Counted from the first letter of the stretch, positions 13,210-22,291 are shown. The stretch is 23,063 bases of DNA from an uncultured Prevotella sp. (GCA_900762125.1 CAAFFL010000269.1:1-23063); one strand, 5' to 3'. The notes: generated from the sequence alone by a model not told the origin. Numbers and translations are program-made.

Positions 13210-16200
13210 ATGACAACAATGAACTCCATCTACACATTCCGCAACATGACAAAGAACCCCCTCCGCGGCATGGTGATCGCCAGCGTCACCCTCGTCGCCC
13301 TGTTCCTCCTGATGCCCCTCACGATGACGGCACAGCGCCAGCGCCAAAACTTCAATGGCGGGTGGCGACTGATGGTCGGCGACATCGCCCGGGCAGAGAC
13401 GCCCGCCTTCGACGACGCCGCCTGGCAGCGCGTCACCCTGCCCCACGCGTTCAACGAGGACGAGGCGTTCCGCGTGAGCATCGAGAACCTCACCGACACC
13501 ATCGCGTGGTATCGCAAGCACTTCCGTGTCAGCACGACGAAGGGCAAGCGGTTCCTCCTTGAACTCGAGGGCGTGCGCTTCGCGGCGGACCTCTGGCTCA
13601 ACGGACAGAAGGTGGGCATCACGGAGAATGGCGTCGGGCTTCGACCTCACGCCCTATATAAAGAAAGGTGAGAATGTCCTTGCCCTGCGCATCGACAACG
13701 ACTGGCAGTACCACGAGCGCGCCACAGGCACACGCTTCCAGTGGAACGACCGCAACTTCAATGCGAACTACGGCGGTATGCCGAAGAATGTGTGGCTCCA
13801 CGTGGCGGGTCTGCTCCATCAGACGCTGCCGTTGTGGAACACGCTGCAGACGACGGGACAGTATATCTATGGCACGGACTACGACATTCCCGCCCGCCGG
13901 GTGACCGTCCATGCGGAGACACAGGTGAAGAATGCCGACAAGAAGGCGCGCACGTTCGGCTACCAGGTCACCGTGCGCGACGCCGAGGGCCGTCAGGTGG
14001 CGGCCTTCGACGGTGGTCTGCACACGCTCCAGGCCGGCGAGACGCAGGTCCTCGCGGCAAAGGGCGCGCTGGTCGATGCCCACTTCTGGAGCTGGGGCTA
14101 TGGCTATCTCTACACCGTGTCCACCATCCTCACGGATGGCAAGGGGCGGGTCATCGACCAGGTCGACACCCGCACGGGCTTCCGCAAGACGGCGTTCCGC
14201 GACGGGATGTTCTTCCTCAACGACCGCGAGTTGATGGTCCACGGCTATGCCCAGCGCACGAGCAACGAGTGGCCGGGCGTGGGCATGAGCGTCCCCGCCT
14301 GGCTCAGCGACTACAGCAACGCGCTGCAGGTCGCGTCGGGCGGCAACCTCGTCCGCTGGATGCACGTCTGCCCGTGGAAACAGGATGTGGAGAGCTGTGA
14401 CCGTGTGGGACTCATCCAGGCCATGCCGGCCGGCGACGCAGAGAAAGACGTCTCGGACCGACGCTGGGAGCAGCGTGTGGAGCTCATGCGCGAGGCGATC
14501 ATCTACAACCGCAACAACCCGTCGGTCATCTTCTACGAGGGTGGCAACAAGGGTATCTCGCGCCAGCACATGCTCGACCTGCGGGCGGTGCGCGACCAGT
14601 TTGACCCCCACGGCGGCCGTGCCATCGGTTCGCGCGAGATGCTGAACGTCGCCGAGGCAGAGTATGGCGGCGAGATGATGTACATCAACAAGAGCGACAC
14701 GAAGCCGATGTTCTGCATGGAGTATGACCGCGACGAGGGTCTGCGCAAGTATTGGGACAACTGGAGCTACCCCTACCATCAGGAGGGTGATGGCCCGCTC
14801 TACCGTGGCAAGCCCGCACGCGAATACAACCACAACGGCGACGAGCTGGCCAAGACGATGGTCAACGGATGGTACGACTATTATGTGGAGCGCCCCGGTA
14901 CCGGCCGTCGTGTGAACAATGGAGGTACAAAGATTGTATTCAGTGATACGAACACCCACCACCGGGGCGAGAGCAACTACCGCACGTCGGGCGTCGTCGA
15001 TGCGATGCGCATCCCGAAGGACGCATTCTTCGTCCACCAGGTGATGTGGGACGGATGGGTGACGGCGGAGCACGACTCGAGCTACATCATCGGCCATTGG
15101 AACTATCCGGCCAAGACCGTGAAGCCCGTCTATGTCGTCAGCACGGGCGACAGCGTGGAGCTACGCCTCAACGGCCGCAGCTTGGGCTACGGCCAGCGGA
15201 GCAAGCAGTGGCTGTTCACGTTCGAGAAGGTCGCCTTTGAGCCCGGCACCCTCGAGGCCATCAGCTATCGTGACGGACACGAGGTGAACCGCGTGACGAA
15301 GGTGACCGCAGGCGACCCGGACCACCTGAAGGTCACCACGCTGCAGAACCCGCTGGGCTTCAAGGCCGATGGTGCCGACATGGCGATGGTCGAGTTTGAG
15401 GTCGTCGACAAGGAGGGCCGGCGCTGTCCGCTGGACAACCGGCTGGTGACGTTCAGCCTCTGGGGCGAGGGCGAGTGGATCGGTGGCATCGCACAGCGCA
15501 CGGGTAAGGACCTCGTGAAGAAGGTGGCGCGCACGGGCGGCCTCCTCGACGCTGCCGAGACGGAGAACGTCAGCGACAACTATATCCGCAGCACCGTGCT
15601 GCCCGTGGAGTGTGGCGTGAACCGCGCCCTCATCCGCAGTACGACGACGGCGGGCACGATCACGCTGACGGCGACGGCGGAGGGCCTCCAGCCAGTGACC
15701 CTCACACTGAACACCGAGGCGGTGACGGTGGAAGACTATCAGCCGAACCACACGCTGCCGTGCGACCTCCGCCGTGGCGAGACGCCGTCGACGCCGTCTT
15801 TCCGCCAGATCAACGAGGAGTATTTCCCCAAGAGTGTCACGGCAGCAAGCAATGTGGCCGACGCGAAGAAAAGCTGCGACGGCGACGAGACGACGGAGTG
15901 GAAGAGCGACGGCAAGGCAGAGAACGCCGCTATCACGTGGACGTTCAGCGAGCCGCACCGCATCGACGAGGTCACGCTGAAGCTCACGGGCTGGCGCAAC
16001 CATGTCTATCCATTGGAGGTCTATGCGGGCAACACGCTCGTCTGGAAGGGTAACACCTACCCCACCCTGGGCTATGTGCACATCGTCATCGACAAGCCTG
16101 TGGCCGCTGACCGCATCACCATCCGCCAGACCGCGCCGTCGTCGACGATCACGAGATCCGGCGACACGAAGGAGCTCGCGGGGGGCAAGGCGAACACGCT

Positions 16201-16273
16201 GGACATGGCGACGTCGGCCGACGGCAAGGTGCAGCTCCGCATCGTCGAGGTGAACTTCCTCCACCGACTGTGA
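13210..16273 (+). pseudogene. GH2-family glycoside hydrolase with C-terminal carbohydrate-binding region, frameshifted
   Basis: Two overlapping frames encode one protein. The first gives a signal peptide (LVALFLLMPLTMTA), the GH2 sugar-binding domain (FNGGWRLMVGD, VTLPHAFNEDEAF, WYRKHFRV, LWLNGQKVGITENGV) and then runs off to a stop at 13671. From about 13635 the next frame continues with GFDLTPYIKKGENVLALRIDN, the expected sequel, to TGA 16271-16273. Later parts are the catalytic barrel (NNPSVIFYEGGNKGIS near 14514-14561; CMEYD with Glu at 14720), a DUF4982-like segment near 15120-15310, and a discoidin/F5-8C-like domain near 15840-16260. The usual GNE acid/base reads GNK. Possible starts are ATG 13210, 13219 or 13246; 13246 gives the most ordinary signal peptide. 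The frameshift may be real or a sequencing error. It is the first gene of the rightward operon. Confidence 0.82.
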
Positions 16274-16336
16274 ACTATAGTAAACAGGGCGGCGATTTGC
16301 GTCGGCGCCATTCATTAATATCAATAATTAGAAACA

Positions 16337-17716
16337 ATGCACATCAGATTATTTTTTTCCTGTGTCCTCGCCCTACTGCTGGGCATGGGGACTGCCAGTG
16401 CGCAGACGAAGGTGGTCAAACTCGAGGGCATCGACGCAGAGCTCTATGTCGCCGACAACATCGAGGCTGCGGGCCGCACCGTCGTACTCGTGCCCGGTGG
16501 TGGCTACAACCACATCGCCAAGGCTCATGAGGGCGAGGGCTGGGTGCCCTTCTTCACGCAGAAGGGCATCTCCGTGGCCATCGTGCGTTACCGCCTGCCG
16601 GAGGGTGACGGACAGCGGTCGCTGGCGGACGTGCGCACGGCGTTCCGGCAGATCCATGACCAGGCCGCGGCGCTGGGGCTGAACCCCAACGGTGTCGGCA
16701 TCATGGGCTTCTCCGCCGGCGGTCATCTGGCATCGGCCTATACGAACATCGAGTACCGCGAGCTGAAGCCGGCCTTCTGCATCCTCTTCTATCCAGTCAT
16801 CCGCCTGGACATCAAGCAACACCTGGGGATGGCCAAGAAGTTCCTGGGCGACACGCCATCGAAGGCGCAGCTGCTCGCCTGGAGCACGAACCGCATGGTG
16901 ACCATGGACACGCCGCGCACCTTCCTCTGCACGGCGGACGACGATCCGACCATCGACCCTGCCAACGCCCTGGCCTACTATGAGGCACTGCGCCAGCGCC
17001 ATGTGCCGGCGACGCTGAAGGTCTATGGCGACGGTGGCCATGGCTTTGGCTGCCGGGAGACCTTCCCCTATCATGACCAGATGATGCAGGACCTCAGCAT
17101 CTGGCTCGACCACACGGCGGTGCCGGGACCGAAGGCGGTGAAGGTGGCGTGCATCGGCAACAGCATCACCTATGGCTCCAAACTGAAGTTCCGCAACACC
17201 GAGAGCTACCCCGCACAGATGCAGCAGATGCTCGGAAAGGACTATTGGGTGAAGAACTATGGGGTCAGCGGAACGACGATGACGCGCAGCGCCAACCCGT
17301 GGACAGGCCGTGAGGAGTGGCCGCTGCTGCGGCAGTGGCAGCCCGCCATCGTGTTCATCAAACTGGGAACCAACGATGTGCAGCCACGCTACTGGAAGGG
17401 TACAGAACAATATACGGCGGACTATCAGGCTCTCATCGACACGCTGCGGCAGTTGCCCACCCATCCCCGCATCGTGCTCTGTCTGCCCGCGACGAGCTAT
17501 CGGGAGGTGAACCACCTCGATGCTGACCTGGTGAGCAATGTCATCCCCGCCATCCGCCGACTGGCGAAGAAGAACCATCTCGACATCATCGACCTCCACA
17601 CCCTCACCGCCGGCCATGCTGCCGACTTCCCCGACAAGCTCCATCCCTCTGCCGCCATGGATGCTCTCATCGCCGGCGCCTTGGTCGACTACCTGAAGCA
17701 GCATCAGGGACACTAG
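16337..17716 (+). CDS. Two-domain carbohydrate esterase: alpha/beta-hydrolase fused to SGNH hydrolase
   Basis: A 459-residue exported protein, signal peptide MHIRLFFSCVLALLLGMGTASA. Residues about 25-262 are an alpha/beta-hydrolase of the small acetyl/feruloyl-esterase type: oxyanion motif VPGGGY, nucleophile Ser126 in GFSAGGH, an Asp near 201 in TADDDPTID, and His235 in DGGHGFG. Residues about 266-456 are a complete SGNH domain: CIGNSITYGS (Ser276), NYGVSGTTM, LGTNDV near 347, and DKLHPS with Asp433 and His436. Both catalytic sets look intact, so one polypeptide probably carries two esterase activities, presumably removing acetyl or other acyl groups from pectic chains. It starts 63 nt after the GH2 stop and is probably co-transcribed. 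Its stop shares the CTAG tetranucleotide with the stop of the convergent HTCS gene. Confidence 0.88.
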   Translation: MHIRLFFSCVLALLLGMGTASAQTKVVKLEGIDAELYVADNIEAAGRTVVLVPGGGYNHIAKAHEGEGWVPFFTQKGISVAIVRYRLPEGDGQRSLADVRTAFRQIHDQAAALGLNPNGVGIMGFSAGGHLASAYTNIEYRELKPAFCILFYPVIRLDIKQHLGMAKKFLGDTPSKAQLLAWSTNRMVTMDTPRTFLCTADDDPTIDPANALAYYEALRQRHVPATLKVYGDGGHGFGCRETFPYHDQMMQDLSIWLDHTAVPGPKAVKVACIGNSITYGSKLKFRNTESYPAQMQQMLGKDYWVKNYGVSGTTMTRSANPWTGREEWPLLRQWQPAIVFIKLGTNDVQPRYWKGTEQYTADYQALIDTLRQLPTHPRIVLCLPATSYREVNHLDADLVSNVIPAIRRLAKKNHLDIIDLHTLTAGHAADFPDKLHPSAAMDALIAGALVDYLKQHQGH

Positions 17717-20700
17717 GCCGGATGGTCACCCTTGCGGTATTGTGAGGGTGTGATACCGAAGTAGGTCTTGAAGGTCTTACTGAAATAATACGCGTCAGCG
17801 ATGCCCACCTTGTAGGCCACCTGACTGATCGTCAGCGTGCGGTCACGGAGCAGCTCCGCGGCGCGCTCCATGCGCGCCTTGCGGACATACTCATTCGGCG
17901 TCATGCCCGTGAGTGCCTTCATCTTCCGGTAGAAGTTCGTCCGACCGAGGTTCATCGACGCCGCGAAGGCGTCGATGTTCAACTTCTCATCGTCGATGTG
18001 TCCATTGATGAACGCGTCGATGAGGTCCTTCAGCTTGCGGTCGTCCTCCTCGGTGATGATTGCCTTGAGCTCATGGCGCGGCTGCCCCTTCACCCGACTG
18101 TAGTCCGCCTTCAGCTTCGTCCGTTGACGAAGCAGCATCGAACACTGTGCGATGAGCACCGGCACAGAGAACGGCTTCGTGACATACGCGTCGGCACCCG
18201 CGTTCAGGCCCTTCACCGCCTGCTGGTCGTTGGCCAGCGCGGTGAGCATGACGATGGGCGTAGTGGCGAGGGCCTTGTCCGCCCTGACCTTCTTCACGAG
18301 GTGGAAGCCATCCATGACCGGCATCATCGCGTCGGTGACGATGAGCTGCGGCCGCTCATCGTCCGCAGCCTGCTGCAGCGCCGTCCACAGTGCGTCGCCA
18401 TCCGCGTAGACTGTCACCTGGAAGTAGGTCTGGAGCTCACGCTGCAGCAACTGGCGGATGCCCTCGTCATCCTCGGCGATCCACACGTGGCAGTCGTTCA
18501 TCGGCTCGAACGTCATCGCACGGTATTCCTCCTTCGGCGCCGTGGCCTCCGCCTTCTCCGCCTTCAACAGTGCATGATCCTTCTCTGCGAGGAAGTCCGC
18601 CGGCTGGTAGACATCCTTGCTGTCGGGCAGCGTCAGCGCGAAGATGCTGCCCTTCTCTCCGTTCGGCTCATAGCTGATGCCGCCATGATGGGTGTGCGCC
18701 AGACCCGCGGAGAGCTCCAGACCGATGCCCATACTGTCGACGACGAACGTACTCTGGTTGAAGCGTTTGAACAGTTGCTCACGCATCTCCGCGTTCACGC
18801 CGATGCCGGTATCCTCCACGCTGATGACATAGCTGCCGTCGCGGTGGGCGATGCGCATGGTGATGGCCTCCTTCTGCGGCGTGTATTTGAACGCGTTGCT
18901 GAGCAGGTTGAACAGGATATGGTCGAGGAAGTTTGTGTCGACGAACGCCGTCTCGTGCGGCGCAAACGGCACAAACTGGTAGTTGATGCCCTTGTTCTGC
19001 GCCTGGATGCTGAACGTATAGAAGATGTCGCGGCAGAACGTGACGAGGTCGACCTGGCGCAGCGAGAGGTGCAGATGGCCGTTCTCCATCTTGTGGAACT
19101 CCAGCAACTGGTCGATGAGGCGCCTCATGCGACTCACACTCTTGTCGAGCGTCTCCATGGGCTCGCGCATGTCGCCGGGCACGGCATGGCGCGTCCGGAT
19201 GTTGTCCAGCGCGCCACGGATGAGCGTCAGCGGCGTCCGGAACTCATGACTCATGTTCGCAAAGAAGCGGTCCTTCATCACGGCGAGCTCCTTCTCCACG
19301 CGGATGCGGTTGCGCAGCGCCTCGATATGGCGGAGGTTACGGTAGAGATAGTAGCCGATGGCCGTGGCGAGGGCTATATAAATCAGGTAGGCCCACCATG
19401 TCGCCCACAGCGGCGGCGCGATGACGATGCGCAGCGTAGTCTCCTTGATGCCTCCGGCGCGCCGGTTGCTGTAGGCCCGCACATGGAACGTGTACGTCCC
19501 CGGCGCGAGGTTCTTATAGGTCACCTTGTTGTCCTCCGACAGCGGTGACCAGCCACGGTCCGCCCCCTCGAGATAGTAGCTATACCGACTGCGGTAGCGG
19601 CCATGGCCCTCAAAGTCGGTGACATAGAGCGTCAGCGAGTTCTGCTGATGACTCAGGCGGATCTCCTTCTTCCCCGTGATGCGGCCGTCGATGGGGTCGT
19701 CCTCCAAGCTGGCATGCTGCACGCCGTTGATGTCGAGGCCGGAGATGACGAGGCTGTAGGGCGACGCCTCCGCATGGCGCTGCCTGAGGTCCATCACCGC
19801 GATGCCCTGATAGCTGCCAAAGGCCAGACGGCCGTCGGGCAGGAGCAGCGCGGCGCCCTCGGAGAACGAGTTCTCCAGGTCGGTCTGTCCGGGGTAGAAC
19901 GCCTCGGCATAATAGTCGCGGCCATTGACGCAACACAGGCCGTTGGCTGTGCTCGCCCAGATGTTGTGACTGCGATCCTCGACGAGTGCCTGCACATTAT
20001 TGTTCGCCAGTCCGTTGGCCTCCGTCAGCACGCGCAGCTGGCGCGGCTCCTGTCCGTCGTTCTCAAAAACGAAGAGGCCGTAGCCATTGGTGCCGGTCCA
20101 GACGCGATGGCGACTGTCCTCGATGATGGCGTGGCACTCGACATAGCCGTCCTCCTTCGTGAGGGGATAGCGCTCGTAGCGGTCGGGGCGCGCCAGGAGC
20201 TTGTCGGGTGAGAACCGATAGACGCCCTCGCTGGAGCACAGCCAGAGGTAGCCGCGATGGTCGACGAGGAGCGTGCGCGGGGAGTTGACGGCGTGCTTGC
20301 CGGTGAAGAAGTGGCGGAAGCGCAGCGTGCCGTCGGCCTGTCGCTCGGCCATGTCCACGCCGGCGTCGAAGAGGCTGATCCACGCGCGTCCCTTGTGGTC
20401 GAAGACGATGCTGCTGATCTTGTTACGGGCCAGCGACCGCGCGTCGTGGTCGTCGTGACGATAGTTGCGACTGCCGACATAGATGCCGCTGTGACGGGTG
20501 CCCATCCACAGCTGGCCGTCGGGAGCCTTGGCGATGTCGACCACGTCGTCGTCCAGACCGTTCACGTCCTGCCAGTGGCTGAGGTCGCTGCTGACCTTCA
20601 TGCCCCGACTCATGTTCGCCATGAACACCTCGCTGCCGATGCGCCTGAGCAGACGGATGGCGTTGGCATGGGTGTTGTCGTCCGCCGCGGTGAAATAGAG

Positions 20701-21954
20701 GTAGCGGCTACTGCCGTCGTCGGGCGTGATGATGCTGACGCCAGTGTACTCCTCGATGGCCCAGATCTTGTTGTCGCGGTCGGCGTAGATGCCCAGCAGA
20801 TAGTTGGAGGCCAGGGGTGGCGTCGTACCCTGGAACGTGTTGGTGAGATGCGACAACTCGCCGGTGTGGGTGTTGTAACAGAACAGTCCGTTGCCGTAGG
20901 TGCTCACCCACAGCAGGCCGTTGCTGCCGCTGATGAACTGGAAGCGGCCGCCGGTGGTGCTATGGTTCAGTGCGGCGGAGTAGATGCCGTGGAAGGTATA
21001 GATGTGGTTGGGCATGAGGTAGTAGACATTCTGCCCGTTGCCATCGAAGATGACGGGGTTGTGATGGTTGTCCTCCACGAGTGTGGCGGCGCGCAGGGGG
21101 ATGGTCGTGCTGGGGCGTAGCTGGTGGCTGCGGAGGTCGTATTCGTACGTCGGCCCCAGCGTGGTGATGAAGATCCGACCCTGATGGCAGGCGGCCTTGC
21201 GGATGGTGGGCAGCGTGCCGTCGGCGGTGCGCAGGCGCAGCAGGCGTCCGCCCTTGGCCACGAAGAGGTCGCCGCGGTCGGAGAAGAGGTAGAGGCCCTG
21301 CCGTCCCGCGTCAGCGCTGGCGACGATGTTCAGTCCCTGGCAGTGGATGCCGCGGAAGCCGCGCCACCAGTGGGTGACGCCCGCGGCGGTGCCGATCCAG
21401 TAGCCCTCCTGTGCGTTGCCCGCGATGAAGTTCACCTTGTCGCTGGCCAGGAGCCGTTGCTTCGCGGTGAGCTTCCGTGACGTGAACGTCGTGCCTTCGC
21501 GACGCACCCAGCGGCAGCCGCTATGCTCGTCCCAGAGCCACAGCTCCTGGGCGTCGACGATGGTGCAGCGTTTATAGTCGTCCCCAGCGTCAGTGCCATG
21601 GACAAAGTCCACATACCGCCCTTCCTGAAGGTCGTAGCAGACATAGACATTGCCGCGCAGGCGCAGCAACAGGTAGCGGTCGCCCCACATACTGACGTGG
21701 TGGATGAACGCCTCGGAGTAACGGGCGGCCTCCGCGGCGGTCCGTGGGTGCACCTGGTGCATCGTGTAGCCGTCGTAACGGTAGAGGCCGTGGTCGGTGC
21801 CCATCCAGATGAAGCCCACGGGGTCCTGCGTCATCCTGCGCACCTGACTGGCCCGCAGGATGTCGCCCGCCGACAGGTGCGTCGTGTGGAACGTCGTCGC
21901 CATGCTACTGGTGACGGCCAGGAGGACAAGGGTGAGGGCTAATATTCTTTTCAT
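17713..21954 (-). CDS. Hybrid two-component system regulator (HTCS), one-protein sensor kinase/response regulator
   Basis: A 1413-residue protein. I place the start at 21954 (MKRILALTLVLLAVTSSMA signal peptide) and not at the far upstream in-frame ATG 22215, which would translate the repeat array and lie before the promoter. Domains in order: periplasmic beta-propeller repeats (about 25-770, with many W-[MI]-G-T and LWVSTYGNGLF blades), Y_Y_Y domain (about 775-840, YYLEGADRGWSPL, NLAPGTYTFHVRA), TM helix (about 846-869), HisKA with His903 in MSHEFRTPLTLIRG, HATPase (LFNLLSNAFKYTP, VEDTGIGV, MGIGLELS), receiver domain with Asp1208 in VTDAMMPVMDG and Lys in VTKPFS, and a C-terminal AraC helix-turn-helix (about 1310-1410). 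HTCS proteins bind an oligosaccharide in the periplasm and activate the adjacent polysaccharide-utilisation genes; here the neighbours point to pectic oligosaccharides. Confidence 0.93.
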   Translation of the reverse strand: MKRILALTLVLLAVTSSMATTFHTTHLSAGDILRASQVRRMTQDPVGFIWMGTDHGLYRYDGYTMHQVHPRTAAEAARYSEAFIHHVSMWGDRYLLLRLRGNVYVCYDLQEGRYVDFVHGTDAGDDYKRCTIVDAQELWLWDEHSGCRWVRREGTTFTSRKLTAKQRLLASDKVNFIAGNAQEGYWIGTAAGVTHWWRGFRGIHCQGLNIVASADAGRQGLYLFSDRGDLFVAKGGRLLRLRTADGTLPTIRKAACHQGRIFITTLGPTYEYDLRSHQLRPSTTIPLRAATLVEDNHHNPVIFDGNGQNVYYLMPNHIYTFHGIYSAALNHSTTGGRFQFISGSNGLLWVSTYGNGLFCYNTHTGELSHLTNTFQGTTPPLASNYLLGIYADRDNKIWAIEEYTGVSIITPDDGSSRYLYFTAADDNTHANAIRLLRRIGSEVFMANMSRGMKVSSDLSHWQDVNGLDDDVVDIAKAPDGQLWMGTRHSGIYVGSRNYRHDDHDARSLARNKISSIVFDHKGRAWISLFDAGVDMAERQADGTLRFRHFFTGKHAVNSPRTLLVDHRGYLWLCSSEGVYRFSPDKLLARPDRYERYPLTKEDGYVECHAIIEDSRHRVWTGTNGYGLFVFENDGQEPRQLRVLTEANGLANNNVQALVEDRSHNIWASTANGLCCVNGRDYYAEAFYPGQTDLENSFSEGAALLLPDGRLAFGSYQGIAVMDLRQRHAEASPYSLVISGLDINGVQHASLEDDPIDGRITGKKEIRLSHQQNSLTLYVTDFEGHGRYRSRYSYYLEGADRGWSPLSEDNKVTYKNLAPGTYTFHVRAYSNRRAGGIKETTLRIVIAPPLWATWWAYLIYIALATAIGYYLYRNLRHIEALRNRIRVEKELAVMKDRFFANMSHEFRTPLTLIRGALDNIRTRHAVPGDMREPMETLDKSVSRMRRLIDQLLEFHKMENGHLHLSLRQVDLVTFCRDIFYTFSIQAQNKGINYQFVPFAPHETAFVDTNFLDHILFNLLSNAFKYTPQKEAITMRIAHRDGSYVISVEDTGIGVNAEMREQLFKRFNQSTFVVDSMGIGLELSAGLAHTHHGGISYEPNGEKGSIFALTLPDSKDVYQPADFLAEKDHALLKAEKAEATAPKEEYRAMTFEPMNDCHVWIAEDDEGIRQLLQRELQTYFQVTVYADGDALWTALQQAADDERPQLIVTDAMMPVMDGFHLVKKVRADKALATTPIVMLTALANDQQAVKGLNAGADAYVTKPFSVPVLIAQCSMLLRQRTKLKADYSRVKGQPRHELKAIITEEDDRKLKDLIDAFINGHIDDEKLNIDAFAASMNLGRTNFYRKMKALTGMTPNEYVRKARMERAAELLRDRTLTISQVAYKVGIADAYYFSKTFKTYFGITPSQYRKGDHPA

Positions 21955-21977
21955 GTCGGGATTGCTTAGTGATTGGG

Positions 21978-21985
21978 CAAAGGTA
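21978..21985 (-). promoter_or_regulatory. -7 element for the HTCS gene
   Basis: TACCTTTG on the minus strand, 23 nt before the HTCS start codon. The proximal TTGTACAC box (22011-22004) lies only 26 nt upstream, overlapping the -33 zone. That suggests basal expression or autorepression, unlike the activating geometry of the enzyme operons. Confidence 0.55.
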
Positions 21986-22003
21986 CGAAAAATATCGGTA
22001 TCC

Positions 22004-22033
22004 GTGTACAATTCTCGGGCGTTTTGTACAATT
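22004..22033. promoter_or_regulatory. Pair of TTGTACAA-type operator boxes upstream of the HTCS
   Basis: GTGTACAATT (22004-22013) and TTGTACAATT (22024-22033) are 20 bp apart. The second box continues as TTGTACAA-TT-GTTATGG, matching TTGTACAA-AA-GTAATGG of the GH2 promoter, so the conserved site is longer than the palindrome. Confidence 0.6.
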
Positions 22034-22061
22034 GTTATGGCTCTACAGGTGTTTTTCCACC

Positions 22062-22069
22062 TATCTTTG
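22062..22069 (+). promoter_or_regulatory. Rightward -7 element paired with the HTCS-side operator, no obvious target gene
   Basis: TATCTTTG followed by GCAC, exactly 38 nt from the first base of TTGTACAA at 22024, the same spacing as in the GH2 promoter. It points away from the HTCS into the repeat array. The only gene ahead on this strand is the HU-HIG gene at 22324, which has a closer -7 element of its own. Confidence 0.5.
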
Positions 22070-22111
22070 CACTCAGAAGCAACTGTAATCTCAATCTCCG
22101 AATGGTATGAT

Positions 22112-22243
22112 GACAGCGTATGGATCAACGTAGGATAATTGTCGCACAATCGTGTGACAGTTGTCGTACAATTGCAGGACAATCGTCGCACAATCTCTCG
22201 ACAATTGTCGTACAATCGTAGGACGATTGTCGTAATTTATTTT
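22112..22243. repeat. Phased 11-bp tandem repeat array (22-bp higher-order unit)
   Basis: From 22134 the sequence splits without gaps into consecutive 11-mers, for example GATAATTGTCG, CACAATCGTGT, GACAGTTGTCG, TACAATTGCAG, GACAATCGTCG, CACAATCTCTC, GACAATTGTCG, TACAATCGTAG, GACGATTGTCG. The consensus is about NACAATYGTCG. Alternate units resemble each other more, giving a 22-bp higher-order period over five copies (22134-22155, 22156-22177, 22178-22199, 22200-22221, 22222-22243). A degenerate sixth copy lies at 22112-22133. One repeat per helical turn would place every unit on the same face of the DNA. It lies between the HTCS promoter region and the HU-HIG gene. It is not CRISPR: units are contiguous with no spacers. 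Confidence 0.8.
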
Positions 22244-22283
22244 TTTTAATGCGCTAAAGGTGATCAGAACGCCGTATTTTGTT

Positions 22284-22291
22284 TATCTTTG
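22284..22291 (+). promoter_or_regulatory. -7 element for the HU-HIG gene
   Basis: TATCTTTG followed by GCAG, 32 nt before the start codon at 22324. No matching -33 TTTG is seen 19-21 nt upstream. The phased array ends 40 nt upstream and could supply an activator or architectural protein site. Confidence 0.5.

Noticed and set aside
13619..15097. Minus-strand open frame (492 codons) opposite the GH2 gene
   Set aside because: Biased Val/Ala/His/Arg composition from reverse-complemented codons; no signal or fold features.
17998..19548. Long plus-strand open frame (516 codons) opposite the HTCS
   Set aside because: Antisense shadow; the minus strand encodes clear kinase, receiver and AraC motifs.
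21955..22215. N-terminal extension of the HTCS to the ATG at 22215
   Set aside because: It would translate part of the repeat array and precede the TACCTTTG promoter; the ATG at 21954 begins a clean signal peptide.
22112..22243. CRISPR array
   Set aside because: Units are contiguous 11/22-mers without unique spacers, and no cas genes are present.
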